NCBI RefSeq assembly: GCF_003722335.1
Contig: NZ_CP026100.1
Span: 3,384,001 to 3,448,000, forward strand
Origin: Caulobacter flavus
GTDB taxonomy: Bacteria > Pseudomonadota > Alphaproteobacteria > Caulobacterales > Caulobacteraceae
DNA: 64,000 nt
Direction: 5' to 3'
The translations under genes were made by a program, and so were the position numbers. Below the pieces are notes generated by a model that was given only the letters and a program-made list of their open reading frames with translations, had not been told where the DNA came from and did no database searches. Each line of letters starts with the position of its first letter. Position 1 is the first letter of the stretch. This document shows positions 48,372 to 57,753 of the stretch, in pieces.

Positions 48372-49904
48372 ATGGAAACAAGCGCGCCCCTGGATATCGT
48401 CATCGTCGGCGGCGGCACGGCCGGCTGGATGGTGGGGACGGCGCTGGTCAGCGGGCTTCGTCCGCATCAGGCGCGGGTTCGCCTGGTGGAGTCCGACGAG
48501 ATCGCCACGGTCGGCGTCGGCGAGGCCACGATCCCGGCCATGCGCGACTACAACCGCTTCGTCGGCATCGACGAGGTCGAGATGATGCGCGAGACGAACG
48601 GCACGTTCAAACTCGGCATCGAGTTCCTCGACTGGGGCTTCAAGGGCTCGTCCTACCACCACCCCTTCGGCGTGCACGGCGCGGGCATCGGCGGCGCGGG
48701 CTTTCACCATCACTGGAACCGGGCGCGCCTGGCGGGGCACGACCTCGATATCGAGCAATTCTCCTACGCCATCGCCGCGGCGCGGGCCGATCGGTTCGAG
48801 TTTCCCAATCCCGATCCCGACAAGATCGATTCCACCTACAGCTACGCCTACCACTTCGACGCCAGCCTCTATGCCAGGTACCTGCGCAAGGTGGCCGAGG
48901 GGCGGGGGCTGAAGCGCACCGAGGGCAAGGTCGTCGACGTCACGCGTGATCCGCTCTCGGGCGACGTGGCCTCGATCACCCTGGCCTCGGGCGAGGTGGT
49001 CAAGGGCGACTTCTTCGTCGACTGCACGGGGTTCCGCGGCCTGCTGATCGGCCAGACCCTGGACAGTCCGTTCGAGGAATGGACCGACTGGCTGCCTTGC
49101 GACCGGGCATGGGCCGTGCCCTGCGCCCGCGCGGACCGCTTCACGCCATTCACGCGCTCGACCGCGCGGGAGGCCGGCTGGCAGTGGCGTATCCCTCTGC
49201 AGCACCGCACGGGAAACGGTTACGTCTATTCCAGCCGCTACATCAGCGACGACGAGGCGGCCGCCACCCTGATGGCCAATCTCGACGGCGAAGCCCTGGC
49301 CGAACCGCGCCAGGTCCGCTTCAAGGCCGGACGGCGCACCGCGTCCTGGACGCGCAACGTCATGGCCGCGGGTCTGGCGAGCGGTTTCCTGGAGCCGCTG
49401 GAGTCGACCAGCATCTACCTGATCCAGGTGGCGGTGATGAACCTGCTCAAGCTCTTCCCGGGCAAGCGGGTCGAGCCGGCCCTGGTCGAGGAATTCAATC
49501 GCCGGGTCGACATGGAATACGACCGGGTGCGCGACTTCCTGATCCTGCACTACCACGCCAACACCCGGACCGACGGCGAGCTCTGGAAGCACTGCCGCGA
49601 GATGGAGATCCCCGAGAGCCTGAAGCACAAGCTCGAACTGTTCCGGCATCGCGGCGTCGCGCCGAACTACCACGACGGCCTGTTCGCCCTGCCGAGCTGG
49701 ATCTCGGTGCTGCTTGGGCAAGGCGTACTGCCGGGCGGCTACGACCGCCTGGTCGACAATGTGCCGCTGGCCCAGGCCCTGGCCGAAATGGAGCGCCAGC
49801 GGTCGGCGATCACGCGGCGGATGCCGGCCATGCCGACGCACGCCGACTTCGTCGCCAGGCACTGCGCCATTTCCGAGCGTGCGGTCGCGGAGGCCGTGGC
49901 ATGA
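48372..49904 (+). CDS. Flavin-dependent (tryptophan-type) halogenase, first of three
   Basis: A 510-aa protein of the PrnA/RebH superfamily. The FAD motif GGGTAGW lies at residues 13-19. The catalytic Lys80 is in TFKLGIEF (Lys79 in PrnA). The WxWxIP halogenase motif appears as WQWRIP, and the catalytic Glu344 is in EPLESTSIY (Glu346 in PrnA). Everything needed for hypochlorite-type chemistry is thus present. Related TBDR-linked enzymes such as BrvH halogenate indole, but their natural substrates are unknown. ATG 48372 is preferred; an in-frame ATG at 48354 would add six residues. It overlaps the next gene by four bases. Confidence 0.92.
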   Translation: METSAPLDIVIVGGGTAGWMVGTALVSGLRPHQARVRLVESDEIATVGVGEATIPAMRDYNRFVGIDEVEMMRETNGTFKLGIEFLDWGFKGSSYHHPFGVHGAGIGGAGFHHHWNRARLAGHDLDIEQFSYAIAAARADRFEFPNPDPDKIDSTYSYAYHFDASLYARYLRKVAEGRGLKRTEGKVVDVTRDPLSGDVASITLASGEVVKGDFFVDCTGFRGLLIGQTLDSPFEEWTDWLPCDRAWAVPCARADRFTPFTRSTAREAGWQWRIPLQHRTGNGYVYSSRYISDDEAAATLMANLDGEALAEPRQVRFKAGRRTASWTRNVMAAGLASGFLEPLESTSIYLIQVAVMNLLKLFPGKRVEPALVEEFNRRVDMEYDRVRDFLILHYHANTRTDGELWKHCREMEIPESLKHKLELFRHRGVAPNYHDGLFALPSWISVLLGQGVLPGGYDRLVDNVPLAQALAEMERQRSAITRRMPAMPTHADFVARHCAISERAVAEAVA

Positions 49905-51409
49905 GCCGGCCCGTCCACACCGTCGTGGTCGTCGGCGCGGGGGCGCCGCTGTGGCTGACGGCCCTGGCCTTGCGGAAGGCCTTCGGGGCGGGAGGGCTTG
50001 CGGTGCGGGCCATCGAGACCGCGCCGCCGGCGCTGGGCCTGTCCCACGCCGGCCTGCCGGCCCTGGGCAACCTGCACCAGTTGCTTGGCCTGTCGGAGGC
50101 TGAACTGGCCCGGCGCTGCGGCGCCGTTCCGTCCCTGGGACAGAGGTTCGCCGGCTTTTCGGGCGACGGGACGTCCTTCCTGCACCCCTACGACACCCAC
50201 GGTCACTCGGTCGACTATGTGGATTTCGTCCATCATTGGGTCCTGGCTCGCAGGCGAGGCCTGAAGACCGCGCTGGAGGATTTCTCGCTGGGCGCGGCGG
50301 CCGCCAAGCAGGGGCGCATCGTCGAGGGCGACGAGCCTGGCCGGCTGTCCTCTCCCGGCGTCGGCCTGCACGTCGACGCGACGGCCTACGCCGCGCTGCT
50401 GCGCCAGCGGGCTCTTGCGGACGGCGTCAGCATCGAGCAGGGCGCCGTGACCGACGTCGAGCGGACCGGCGAACGGATCGACGCGGTGGTGACGGCGGGC
50501 GGCGCGCGGGTCGCCGGCGACCTTTTCGTCGACGTGGGCGACGGCGCGTTGATCGGCCAGATGCCGGGCGCGGGCTTCGAGAGCTGGAGCGCCTGGCTGC
50601 CGTTCGATCGGGTGCTGCCGCTGGCCGGGCAACGCCTGGGGGTCTTGCCCGCCTATGCCCACGTCGAAGCCGTCTACGGCGGCTGGGTCGGGCTCTACCC
50701 CCTGCAGGACCGCACCGCTGGTCTGGCGGTCTACGACAGCGCGGCCATCGACGCCCAGGCCATGGTCCGCCAAGCTAAAGGTGTTTCGTCCCTCGGCTGG
50801 CGACAGGGCGAGGCGCAGTTCCTGAAACCCGGCATGCAGGTTCGGCCCTGGATCGGCAACTGCGTGGCGCTGGGGCCGGCCGCGATCGCGCTGGATCCCT
50901 CCGACGCCGCGCCGCTGCACGCCCTGCAGGCCGGACTGTCGCATCTGGTGACGCTGTTCCCGGCCGACGTCGACGGCGGTCCCGAGGCGCGGGCCTACGG
51001 CGCGGCGATGGCGGCGCATGGCCGGAGCCTGCGCGACTTCCAGGCCATGCACTATCACCTGAGCCGCCGAAGCGGCGCGCCGTGGGAGGCCGCGCGTCAG
51101 GCCCAGCCGCCGGCCGACCTGGCCTACAAGCTGCGCCTGTTCGCCGCCCGAGGAGTCGTGCCGACCCGCGAGGACGAGGCGTTCCAGCCCGCCAACTGGG
51201 CGGCCTGTCTCATCGGCCACGGCGTGATCCCCCAGGCGCACGACCCCCTGGCCGAAGGCGTCAGCGAGGCCGAGCAGATCCAGATCTTTCAGAAGATCCT
51301 GGGCCGCATCGCCGCCGATGTCGGACGCATGCGTCCCTTGGAGGTCAAGCTGGCCGCGCTGATGCAAAGGCCAGCGGCGCCGGGGCCCGCGCCCCTGCGG
51401 TTCACGTGA
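49901..51409 (+). CDS. Degenerate halogenase-like flavoprotein, second of three
   Basis: A 502-aa homologue of its two neighbours that has lost the hallmarks. The FAD motif reads VGAGAPLWL instead of GGGTAGW. The Lys position is not conserved (RFAGFSGDGTSFLHPY). WxWxIP is replaced by YGGWVGLYPLQD. The Glu-Ser pair is replaced by LDPSDAAPLH. The overall length and the C-terminal region (LAYKLRLFAARGVVP; NWAACLIGHGVIPQAHDP) are kept. The reading frame is intact and coupled on both sides, so it looks maintained rather than decaying. It may be a non-catalytic partner, a flavin or substrate binder, or an enzyme with different chemistry. Confidence 0.85.
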   Translation: MSRPVHTVVVVGAGAPLWLTALALRKAFGAGGLAVRAIETAPPALGLSHAGLPALGNLHQLLGLSEAELARRCGAVPSLGQRFAGFSGDGTSFLHPYDTHGHSVDYVDFVHHWVLARRRGLKTALEDFSLGAAAAKQGRIVEGDEPGRLSSPGVGLHVDATAYAALLRQRALADGVSIEQGAVTDVERTGERIDAVVTAGGARVAGDLFVDVGDGALIGQMPGAGFESWSAWLPFDRVLPLAGQRLGVLPAYAHVEAVYGGWVGLYPLQDRTAGLAVYDSAAIDAQAMVRQAKGVSSLGWRQGEAQFLKPGMQVRPWIGNCVALGPAAIALDPSDAAPLHALQAGLSHLVTLFPADVDGGPEARAYGAAMAAHGRSLRDFQAMHYHLSRRSGAPWEAARQAQPPADLAYKLRLFAARGVVPTREDEAFQPANWAACLIGHGVIPQAHDPLAEGVSEAEQIQIFQKILGRIAADVGRMRPLEVKLAALMQRPAAPGPAPLRFT

Positions 51410-52935
51410 GCGGGGCGATCCGAAACATCGTCGTCGTCGGGGGCGGTACGGCCGGCTGGATGACGGCGGCGGCGTTGGCTCAGACCGTTGGGACGCGTCG
51501 CTACTCGATCACCCTGGTCGAGTCGGAACAGATCGGCACGGTCGGGGTGGGCGAGGCGACCATCCCAATGATCCTGCTGTTCAACAAGGTGCTGGGTCTC
51601 GACGAGGACGTCTTCATCCGCGAGACCAACGCCACGTTCAAGCTGGGCATCGAGTTCGTCGACTGGCGGCGCCTGGGGCATCGCTACTTCCATCCTTTCG
51701 GCCTGTACGGCGCCGACATGGACGGCGTCGGCTTCCAGCATTTCTGGCTGCGCTGGGCGCGCGAGAGCGGCGACTGGCGCTACGACGCCTTCAACGCCGA
51801 GACGCTGGCGGCGGCCGACGGACGGTTCATGCGCACGGCGCCGACCCCGAACCTGCCCAAGATCAACTACGCCTTCCAGTTCGACGCGGCGCTCTATGCC
51901 GCTTTCCTGCGGCGCTACGCCGAGGCCAGGGGCGTGGTCCGCGTCGAGGGCAAGATCGCCGGGGTGGAGCGCGACGGCGAAAGCGGTCACGTCTCGCGGC
52001 TGGTGCTCGACGACGGCAGGGCGATCGAAGGCGACTTCTTCGTCGACTGCTCGGGCTTCCGGGGCCTGCTGATCGAAGAGACGCTGGGCGCGGGCTATGA
52101 CGACTGGAGCCGCTGGCTGCCCTGCAATCGCGCGGCCGCCATGCCCTGTGAACGCGCCGGCGAACTGACGCCCTACACCCGGGCAACGGCCCGCGAGGCC
52201 GGCTGGCAATGGCGGATCCCGCTGCAGCACCGCACCGGCAACGGCTATGTGTTCTGCGACGCCTTCATCGCCGAGGACGAGGCCGTGCGCAGGCTGGGCG
52301 AGCGGCTGGACGGCGCGGCCATGGCCGACGCCAGGATTCTGAAGTTCACCGCCGGACGCCGCCGCAGGAGCTGGATCGGCAACGTTCTGGCCATCGGCCT
52401 GTCGAGCGGTTTCCTGGAGCCTCTGGAGTCGACCAGCATCCACCTGGTCCAGGCCGCCGTCGCCAAGCTGCTGACGCTGTTTCCGAAGACCGGCTTCGAT
52501 CCCATCGTCGTCGACAAGTTCAATCGCGAGATGGCGCTGGAGTACGAGCAGGTCCGCGACTTCATCATCGCCCACTACAAGGTCGGCGAGCGTGACGACA
52601 CGCCGTTCTGGCGCTGGTGCCGCGACATGGTTCCGCCCGACAGCCTGGCCCAGCGGTTGGAGGTGTTCCGCACGCGCGGCGAGGTGCTGATCGATCAGAA
52701 GGAGCTGTTCAAGGAGACCAACTGGTTCGCCATACTGGCGGGGCAGGGGCTGTTGCCCGACGACTATCACGCCGTGGCCGACACCCTGTCGTCCGAGGAA
52801 CTGCGCCTGCGCATGGGCCGCATCCAGGCGGCGATCAACGAGCGGGTGGCCGGCATGCCGCCGCACGACGTCTATCTCGACAAAGCCGGCCTGCTGGGTG
52901 CGGCGGCCCGCGCCGCCAGGAGCGTCCCGGTCTGA
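51406..52935 (+). CDS. Flavin-dependent (tryptophan-type) halogenase, third of three
   Basis: A 509-aa halogenase starting at GTG 51406 that overlaps the previous stop. It has GGGTAGWMTAAAL near the N-terminus, the catalytic Lys79 in TFKLGIEF, the WQWRIPLQHRTGNGYV motif and Glu341 in EPLESTSIH. All catalytic signatures are intact. It is clearly a paralogue of the first gene but differs around the substrate pocket region (RWARESGDWRYDAFNAETL). It ends two bases before a palindrome that seems to belong to the GH35 promoter. Confidence 0.92.
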   Translation: MSGAIRNIVVVGGGTAGWMTAAALAQTVGTRRYSITLVESEQIGTVGVGEATIPMILLFNKVLGLDEDVFIRETNATFKLGIEFVDWRRLGHRYFHPFGLYGADMDGVGFQHFWLRWARESGDWRYDAFNAETLAAADGRFMRTAPTPNLPKINYAFQFDAALYAAFLRRYAEARGVVRVEGKIAGVERDGESGHVSRLVLDDGRAIEGDFFVDCSGFRGLLIEETLGAGYDDWSRWLPCNRAAAMPCERAGELTPYTRATAREAGWQWRIPLQHRTGNGYVFCDAFIAEDEAVRRLGERLDGAAMADARILKFTAGRRRRSWIGNVLAIGLSSGFLEPLESTSIHLVQAAVAKLLTLFPKTGFDPIVVDKFNREMALEYEQVRDFIIAHYKVGERDDTPFWRWCRDMVPPDSLAQRLEVFRTRGEVLIDQKELFKETNWFAILAGQGLLPDDYHAVADTLSSEELRLRMGRIQAAINERVAGMPPHDVYLDKAGLLGAAARAARSVPV

Positions 52936-52936
52936 C

Positions 52937-52947
52937 TGGTCCGACCA
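52937..52947. promoter_or_regulatory. GntR/FadR-type palindrome upstream of GH35
   Basis: TGGTCCGACCA is a perfect palindrome with the same TGGTC-n-GACCA core as the site upstream of GH115 (22443-22453), also followed by T. It starts directly after the halogenase stop and lies 99 bases before the GH35 start. Presence of one core near two glycosidase genes suggests a shared GntR-family regulator encoded elsewhere. Confidence 0.5.
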
Positions 52948-52982
52948 TTTGTCGAATTGGTATGACTTCCAGTTTGACAAAT
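52947..52982. promoter_or_regulatory. Second inverted repeat in the GH35 promoter region
   Basis: ATTTGTCGAA and TTTGACAAAT form a 9-of-10 inverted repeat with a 16-base spacer. The right half contains TTGACA, a consensus -35 hexamer, 68 bases upstream of the GTG start. It could be an operator that overlaps the promoter. No good -10 element is evident. Confidence 0.45.
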
Positions 52983-53046
52983 CGCCCTCCGTACCGCGAA
53001 TGCTAGCGGTAACAAGCGTTCAGGCGCGGGGGAGCGGGAGGTTCGG

Positions 53047-54696
53047 GTGAGAGGTTTCAGCGCCTGGCTGGGAACGAGCATTGCGATGGCGGCGCTGACG
53101 GCGGCGACCATGGCGTCGGCCGAGATCCCCCGCCTCGAAAAGCACGGGACCTCGGCTCGTCTGGTCGTCGACGGCAAGCCTATGCTGATCCTGGGCGGCG
53201 AACTGGGCAATTCCAGCGCTTCCAGCCGGGCTTACATGGCGGCTCATTGGCCACGCCTGAAGGCGATGCACCTCAACACCGTGTTGGCCCCCGTCTCCTG
53301 GGAACTGATCGAGCCCAAGGAGGGCGTCTACGACTTCTCCAGCGTCGACGACCTTCTTGCCGACGCCCGCGCCCAGGACATGAAGCTGGTCCTGCTGTGG
53401 TTCGGGGCCTGGAAGAACAGCATGTCGACCTACGTTCCGGCCTGGGTGAAGCGTGACCAGGCCCGCTTCCCACGTGTGCGGGCGCAGGACGGCTCGACCG
53501 TCGAGATCCTGTCGGCTTTTTCCGAAGACACCCGAGCCGCCGACGCCAAGGCCTACGCCGCCCTGCTGGCCCACCTGAAGACGGTGGATAGCGACCGCAA
53601 CACCGTCCTGATGGTTCAGGTCGAAAACGAGATCGGCATGTTGCCCTCGGCGCGCGAGCACGGCACGGCGGCCGATGTGGCCTATGCCGGCCAGGTTCCG
53701 GCCGCCCTGATCCGGAAGTTGAAGACCGGCGGCGAGGCGATGGAGCCGGAGCTGCGCGATCTCTGGAAGCGCAATGGAAGCAAGGAAAAGGGGACCTGGG
53801 CCGCCGTGTTCGGCGGCGACGAGGCCGGACAGGAGGTGTTCACCGCCTGGTCCTACGCCCGCTACGCCGAAGGCGTCACCGCCGCTGGCAAGGCGGCCTA
53901 TCCGCTGCCGATGTACGTCAACGCCGCGCTGAACCGCACGGGCAAGAAGCCGGGCGAATATCCCAGCGGCGGGCCGCTGCCGCACCTGCTCGACGTCTGG
54001 AAGGCCGGCGCGCCCAGCCTCGACCTGCTGTCGCCCGACATCTATTTCCCGAACTTCAACGACCTGGCCGCGCGTTTCGTGCGGCCCGACAACGCGCTGT
54101 TCGTGCCCGAGGCCAACAACGCCAGCGCTCCGGAAACGCCAGCCAACGCCTTCTACGCCTTCGGCAAGCTCGACGCCCTGGGCTTCTCGCCCTTCGCCAT
54201 CGAGAGCGTCAACGCCGAGGAGCACAGGGCCATCGCCGGCGCCTACGACGTTCTGCGCCAGCTGACGCCGGCGTTGCTGGCGGCCCAGGGCAAAGGGACC
54301 ATGGCCGGCTTCAAGCCGCGGATCCTCGAGGACGGGACCGTGCTGGACGCGCCGGTCAGTCAGGTGATGGGCGACTATCGCTTCGAGGTCGGCTTCATCG
54401 ACCCGTGGACGCCGAAGGCCGCGCAGAAGCCCGGCGCCCATGGCGGACTGATCATCCAGGCGGGACCGGAGGAGTATCTGATCGCCGGTCGAGGCATCGT
54501 CGTCACCTTCGCCGGAGCCGGCAAGGGGCCGCCGCTGGCGGGGATCGACAAGGCCGAGGAGGGCGTGTTCGATCCGGAGGGGCGCTGGGTTCCCCGCCGC
54601 CTGCTCAACGGCGACCAGACCCACCAGGGCCGGCACATCCGCCTGGCTCCCGACCAGTTTCAGATCCAGCGGGTGAAGTTCTACCGCTATCGCTGA
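53047..54696 (+). CDS. Exported GH35 beta-galactosidase
   Basis: A 549-aa family-35 enzyme with a Sec signal (residues 1-25, ending TMASAEI), starting at GTG 53047 after GGGAGGTTCG. The barrel holds LNTVLAPVSWELIEPKEG, the acid/base Glu195 in VQVENEIGML and the nucleophile Glu355 in FVPEANN. The C-terminal part after residue ~400 matches the DUF5597 beta domain found in Cellvibrio-type GH35 enzymes. It would remove terminal beta-galactose from hemicellulose side chains such as xyloglucan or galactoglucomannan. A strong hairpin follows its stop. Confidence 0.92.
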   Translation: MRGFSAWLGTSIAMAALTAATMASAEIPRLEKHGTSARLVVDGKPMLILGGELGNSSASSRAYMAAHWPRLKAMHLNTVLAPVSWELIEPKEGVYDFSSVDDLLADARAQDMKLVLLWFGAWKNSMSTYVPAWVKRDQARFPRVRAQDGSTVEILSAFSEDTRAADAKAYAALLAHLKTVDSDRNTVLMVQVENEIGMLPSAREHGTAADVAYAGQVPAALIRKLKTGGEAMEPELRDLWKRNGSKEKGTWAAVFGGDEAGQEVFTAWSYARYAEGVTAAGKAAYPLPMYVNAALNRTGKKPGEYPSGGPLPHLLDVWKAGAPSLDLLSPDIYFPNFNDLAARFVRPDNALFVPEANNASAPETPANAFYAFGKLDALGFSPFAIESVNAEEHRAIAGAYDVLRQLTPALLAAQGKGTMAGFKPRILEDGTVLDAPVSQVMGDYRFEVGFIDPWTPKAAQKPGAHGGLIIQAGPEEYLIAGRGIVVTFAGAGKGPPLAGIDKAEEGVFDPEGRWVPRRLLNGDQTHQGRHIRLAPDQFQIQRVKFYRYR

Positions 54697-54703
54697 CGTG
54701 AAC

Positions 54704-54732
54704 GGGACCTCCGGAACCCGCCCGGAGGTCCC
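54704..54732. terminator. Bidirectional terminator between GH35 and the convergent TBDR
   Basis: GGGACCTCCGG, seven bases, CCGGAGGTCCC is a perfect 11-base stem that fills the 42-base gap between two convergent stop codons. There is no T run on either side, but position and strength suggest transcript ends for both genes. Confidence 0.65.
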
Positions 54733-54738
54733 GCGCCG

Positions 54739-57183
54739 TCAGAAGCTGTAGGTCACGCGGGCGTAGTAGTATCCGCCGTTGATCCCGAACGGCGAGAAGC
54801 TGGGATAGAGCGCCACCCCCGGATTGCCGGCCGCGATCGATGCGGCCGTACCCGCCGGGTTCAGGGTCTCAGGATAGATGTCGAATAGGTTGTTGGCCCC
54901 GATCGCGGCCTTGACGCTGTCGGTGACCGCGTAGGCCAGCTCCAGGTCGGTGATCAGGTGCGTCTTGATGCGGTCCTTGAAGTAGGTCCCATTGACGTTG
55001 GTGTAGGCCCAGGCCGGACCGTAGAGCGTGTTGGTCAGGTTCACCGTCCAGCGGTCCCTGGCGTAGACGCCCGTCAGGTTGGCCTTGTAGCGGGGCGAGG
55101 CGTGCTCAAGGAACGCGATCGCCGCGCGGTCGTAGAGCACGGCGCTGCCCAGGCCCGAGGGCGGCGTGGCGATCCGCGTTACCTTGGTCTGGTTGACGTT
55201 GACCCCCAGGGTCCAGTCGATCTTCCCGAGATCGCCCAGGTCGGTCCAGGTGGTGGCCAGGATCTCGACGCCGCGGGTGCGGGTGTCCAGGCCGTTGGAA
55301 AACAGGTTGATGCCGGTGGTGCCGACGGTGGGGTCGAGCACGTTGCCGTTCGCCGTGATGGCGTTGGTGATCGCCGCATTGACCACCGAGCCGCCGATCT
55401 TGCCGTAGAGCGCGCCGCTGCCGACGATGCGGTCCTCGATCTTGATCTGGTAGGCGTCGATGGTCAGAGAGACGCGGGGCAGGGGCTCGGCCACGATGCC
55501 GAGGCTGAGATTTGTCGACTTCTCGGGATCCAGGCCGTCCAGGCCCAGGAGCCTGGCGCCCGGCGAGCCCGGCGGCAGCTGCACGAAGGCGGTGGTCGGC
55601 GAGACGTTGGTGGCCGAGTAGTAGAGTTCCGCCAGCGTCGGGGCACGGAAGCCGCTGCTGACCGTGCCGCGCACCGCGAAGGCCGGGGAGAAGTCGTAGC
55701 GTCCGGTCAGCTTGGCGATGTCGGCCGAGCCGAAGTCGCTGAAGTCCTCGTGGCGGACGGCGAAGTCGAGCTTCAGGTTCTCGACCGGCGAGGCGGCGAG
55801 GTCGGCATAGAGCGCCCAGCTGTCGCGCTTGTGCTTGCCGGCGTCGGTCAGGGCGAAGCCGGGATAGGACTGCGAGCCGGACTTGTAGCGCGCCGCCGCG
55901 TCGCCGGCCTGGATTTCGTAGCGCTCGTTGCGCTGCTCGGCGCCCAGCGCCAGCGTCAGCGGCGAGGCCCAACCGACTTCGAACTCGCGGCTGACGTCCA
56001 GATTGTTGGTCCACTGGCTGGAGATGAAGTCGCCGGCGTGGAACTCGGTCGGGGCCGCGCCGGTGTCGGCATAGAGCTGCAGGTTGGCCGACTTGCGCAC
56101 CCGCACCTCGTGGTCGTCGCGGCCATAGGTGCTGGAGAGATCGTAGCGCCAGCCGCCCAGAGCCTGGCCCTTGATCCCGCCGGTCAGGGCGTAGTCGGTC
56201 TCCAGCGTCTCCAGCATCGGACTGAAGCCCTTGGGGTAGATCGCCGGCAGGCGATTGGGCAGGCGATAGTTCTCGTAGGCCGTGGCCTTCTTCACGCCGT
56301 AGGTGCCGAAGCCATAGACCTCCAGCGCCTCGCTGGCCTTCCAGCCGGCCGACACCGTGCCGGCCGTCAGCTGGTAGCGGGCGTCGCCGGCTATACGGTT
56401 CACGTACGGATAGCCGGGCAGGGCCGACGGCCAGCTCGGATTGGCGGCGACCGCGGCGGGGGCGATGATCCGTGCGTCAGGCGCGCCACGGAAGCTGAAG
56501 TCGTGGAAGCGGTTCTCCAGCGTGACGTTGACATGAACGCCCGGCGCCGGGGCGAAGCCGGCGTTGGCCGACAGGCTGTAGGTCTCGCCGTCGCTCTCGT
56601 AGTAGGCGCCGCCCGTGGCCGAAGCGGTTCCGCCGTGGTCGTCGTCCTTGAGGATGATGTTGATGACGCCAGCGATGGCGTCGTTGCCGTACTGGGCCGC
56701 CGCGCCGTCGGTCAGCACCTCGATCCGGGCGATCGACGCCGTCGGGATGAAGTTGAGGTCGGCCGCCGCTGAGCCCTGGTAGGCGCCGGCCAGCACGGCG
56801 AGGTTAGCGGTGCCATGGCGGCGCTTGCCGTTGATCAGCACCAGGGTCTGGTTGGCGCTGACCCCGCGCAGACGGGCCGACAAGGTCAGGTTGGCCGCGT
56901 CGCCGCCGAAGGCCTGGGCCGTGAACGAGGGCACGAGATTGCTGATCGCCAGGCGCAGATCGATCTGGCCGGTGCGGGCCAGGGCCTCGTCTCCGATCAC
57001 CTGCACCGGCGCGGCGCTATCGACTGCCCGCACGCCGCTCTGGCGGGTGCCGGTGACGATCACGCCCTCGACCGAGGCGGCGTCGGGCGCGGCGGGCTCC
57101 GGCGCGGGTCCGGCGACGGCGGCCGCGCCCCACAGGGCCGACGTCAAGGCGAGCGCCGACGCGCCCAGAATTTGGGTTTTCAT
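54739..57183 (-). CDS. TonB-dependent receptor downstream of the amine oxidase-RidA pair
   Basis: An 814-aa receptor with a Sec signal (residues 1-24, ending AAVAGPA), a plug domain (GVIVTGTRQSGVRAVDSAAP; LVLINGKRRHGTANLAV; TDGAAAQYGNDAIAGVINI) and a barrel ending YYARVTYSF. It is of the shorter, iron/vitamin/small-molecule-like type, different from the 950-1120-aa receptors elsewhere in the window. It lies 96 bases after the RidA-like gene on the same strand. It probably brings the substrate, perhaps an amine or amino-acid derivative, to the two exported enzymes. Confidence 0.92.
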   Translation of the reverse strand: MKTQILGASALALTSALWGAAAVAGPAPEPAAPDAASVEGVIVTGTRQSGVRAVDSAAPVQVIGDEALARTGQIDLRLAISNLVPSFTAQAFGGDAANLTLSARLRGVSANQTLVLINGKRRHGTANLAVLAGAYQGSAAADLNFIPTASIARIEVLTDGAAAQYGNDAIAGVINIILKDDDHGGTASATGGAYYESDGETYSLSANAGFAPAPGVHVNVTLENRFHDFSFRGAPDARIIAPAAVAANPSWPSALPGYPYVNRIAGDARYQLTAGTVSAGWKASEALEVYGFGTYGVKKATAYENYRLPNRLPAIYPKGFSPMLETLETDYALTGGIKGQALGGWRYDLSSTYGRDDHEVRVRKSANLQLYADTGAAPTEFHAGDFISSQWTNNLDVSREFEVGWASPLTLALGAEQRNERYEIQAGDAAARYKSGSQSYPGFALTDAGKHKRDSWALYADLAASPVENLKLDFAVRHEDFSDFGSADIAKLTGRYDFSPAFAVRGTVSSGFRAPTLAELYYSATNVSPTTAFVQLPPGSPGARLLGLDGLDPEKSTNLSLGIVAEPLPRVSLTIDAYQIKIEDRIVGSGALYGKIGGSVVNAAITNAITANGNVLDPTVGTTGINLFSNGLDTRTRGVEILATTWTDLGDLGKIDWTLGVNVNQTKVTRIATPPSGLGSAVLYDRAAIAFLEHASPRYKANLTGVYARDRWTVNLTNTLYGPAWAYTNVNGTYFKDRIKTHLITDLELAYAVTDSVKAAIGANNLFDIYPETLNPAGTAASIAAGNPGVALYPSFSPFGINGGYYYARVTYSF

Positions 57184-57279
57184 CCTATCCCCCGATGAAA
57201 GCTTCAGATTGTTGGGATGCGCGATTGGCCAGGGAAGCGGCCCCGTCGCGCGGCGGGTTCCGTGGTCGCTCGCGGCCCG

Positions 57280-57753
57280 TCAGCGGGTCTTGGCGGCGAC
57301 GAACTCGATCTCGACCAGGGCGCCGGGCAGGACGAGACCGGCCACCTTCACCGTGCTGCGCGCCGGCCTGTTGGGCTGGGCGGCCGTACCGAACGCCTCG
57401 CTCCAGGCCTTGTTGAGGCCGGCGAAGTCGATCTCGCCGCCCTTGGCCGGATCGCCGACCAGGAAGACGGTGGCCTTGACCACGTCGCCATGACCCAGGC
57501 CCTCGGCCTTCAGCGCCGCCTCCAGCTTGGAAAGGACCGAACGGGTCTGTTCCTCGGTCGTGCCGGGTTTGGCCTTGTCGGCGATGGTCGGCAGGGCGCC
57601 GCTGAGAAAGACGAGCTCGGTTCCGGCGGGCACCGCGACCGAGGGGGTGATGGCGATCGCGCCGGACGACGGCGCGCGGCGGATTTCGGCCGCTGCCGCG
57701 GTCGTGGCGAAAGCCGAGGCGAGCAGCAGGGCGAAGGCGAGCTTGCGGATCAT
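57280..57753 (-). CDS. Exported RidA-family protein
   Basis: A 157-aa protein made of a Sec signal (residues 1-22, ending TTAAAAE) and a RidA/YjgF domain. Family segments are ELVFLSGALPT, LKAEGLGHGDVVKATVFLVG, FGTAAQPNRPARSTVKVAGL and GALVEIEFVA. The conserved Arg of the enamine/imine deaminase site is present in RPARSTV. RidA normally hydrolyses reactive imines made in the cytosol, so an exported form is noteworthy. Its start overlaps the end of the amine oxidase gene by four bases. It probably hydrolyses the imine produced by that oxidase. Confidence 0.9.
   Translation of the reverse strand: MIRKLAFALLLASAFATTAAAAEIRRAPSSGAIAITPSVAVPAGTELVFLSGALPTIADKAKPGTTEEQTRSVLSKLEAALKAEGLGHGDVVKATVFLVGDPAKGGEIDFAGLNKAWSEAFGTAAQPNRPARSTVKVAGLVLPGALVEIEFVAAKTR

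Noticed and set aside
46323..49862. 1179-codon reverse frame antisense to the large TBDR and first halogenase
   Set aside because: The forward strand has complete family motifs. The reverse translation is repetitive, without domain or ribosome site.
49901..51409. Middle halogenase-like gene as a pseudogene
   Set aside because: The frame is full length, starts and stops are coupled to both neighbours, and C-terminal family regions are kept, so functional maintenance is more likely than decay.
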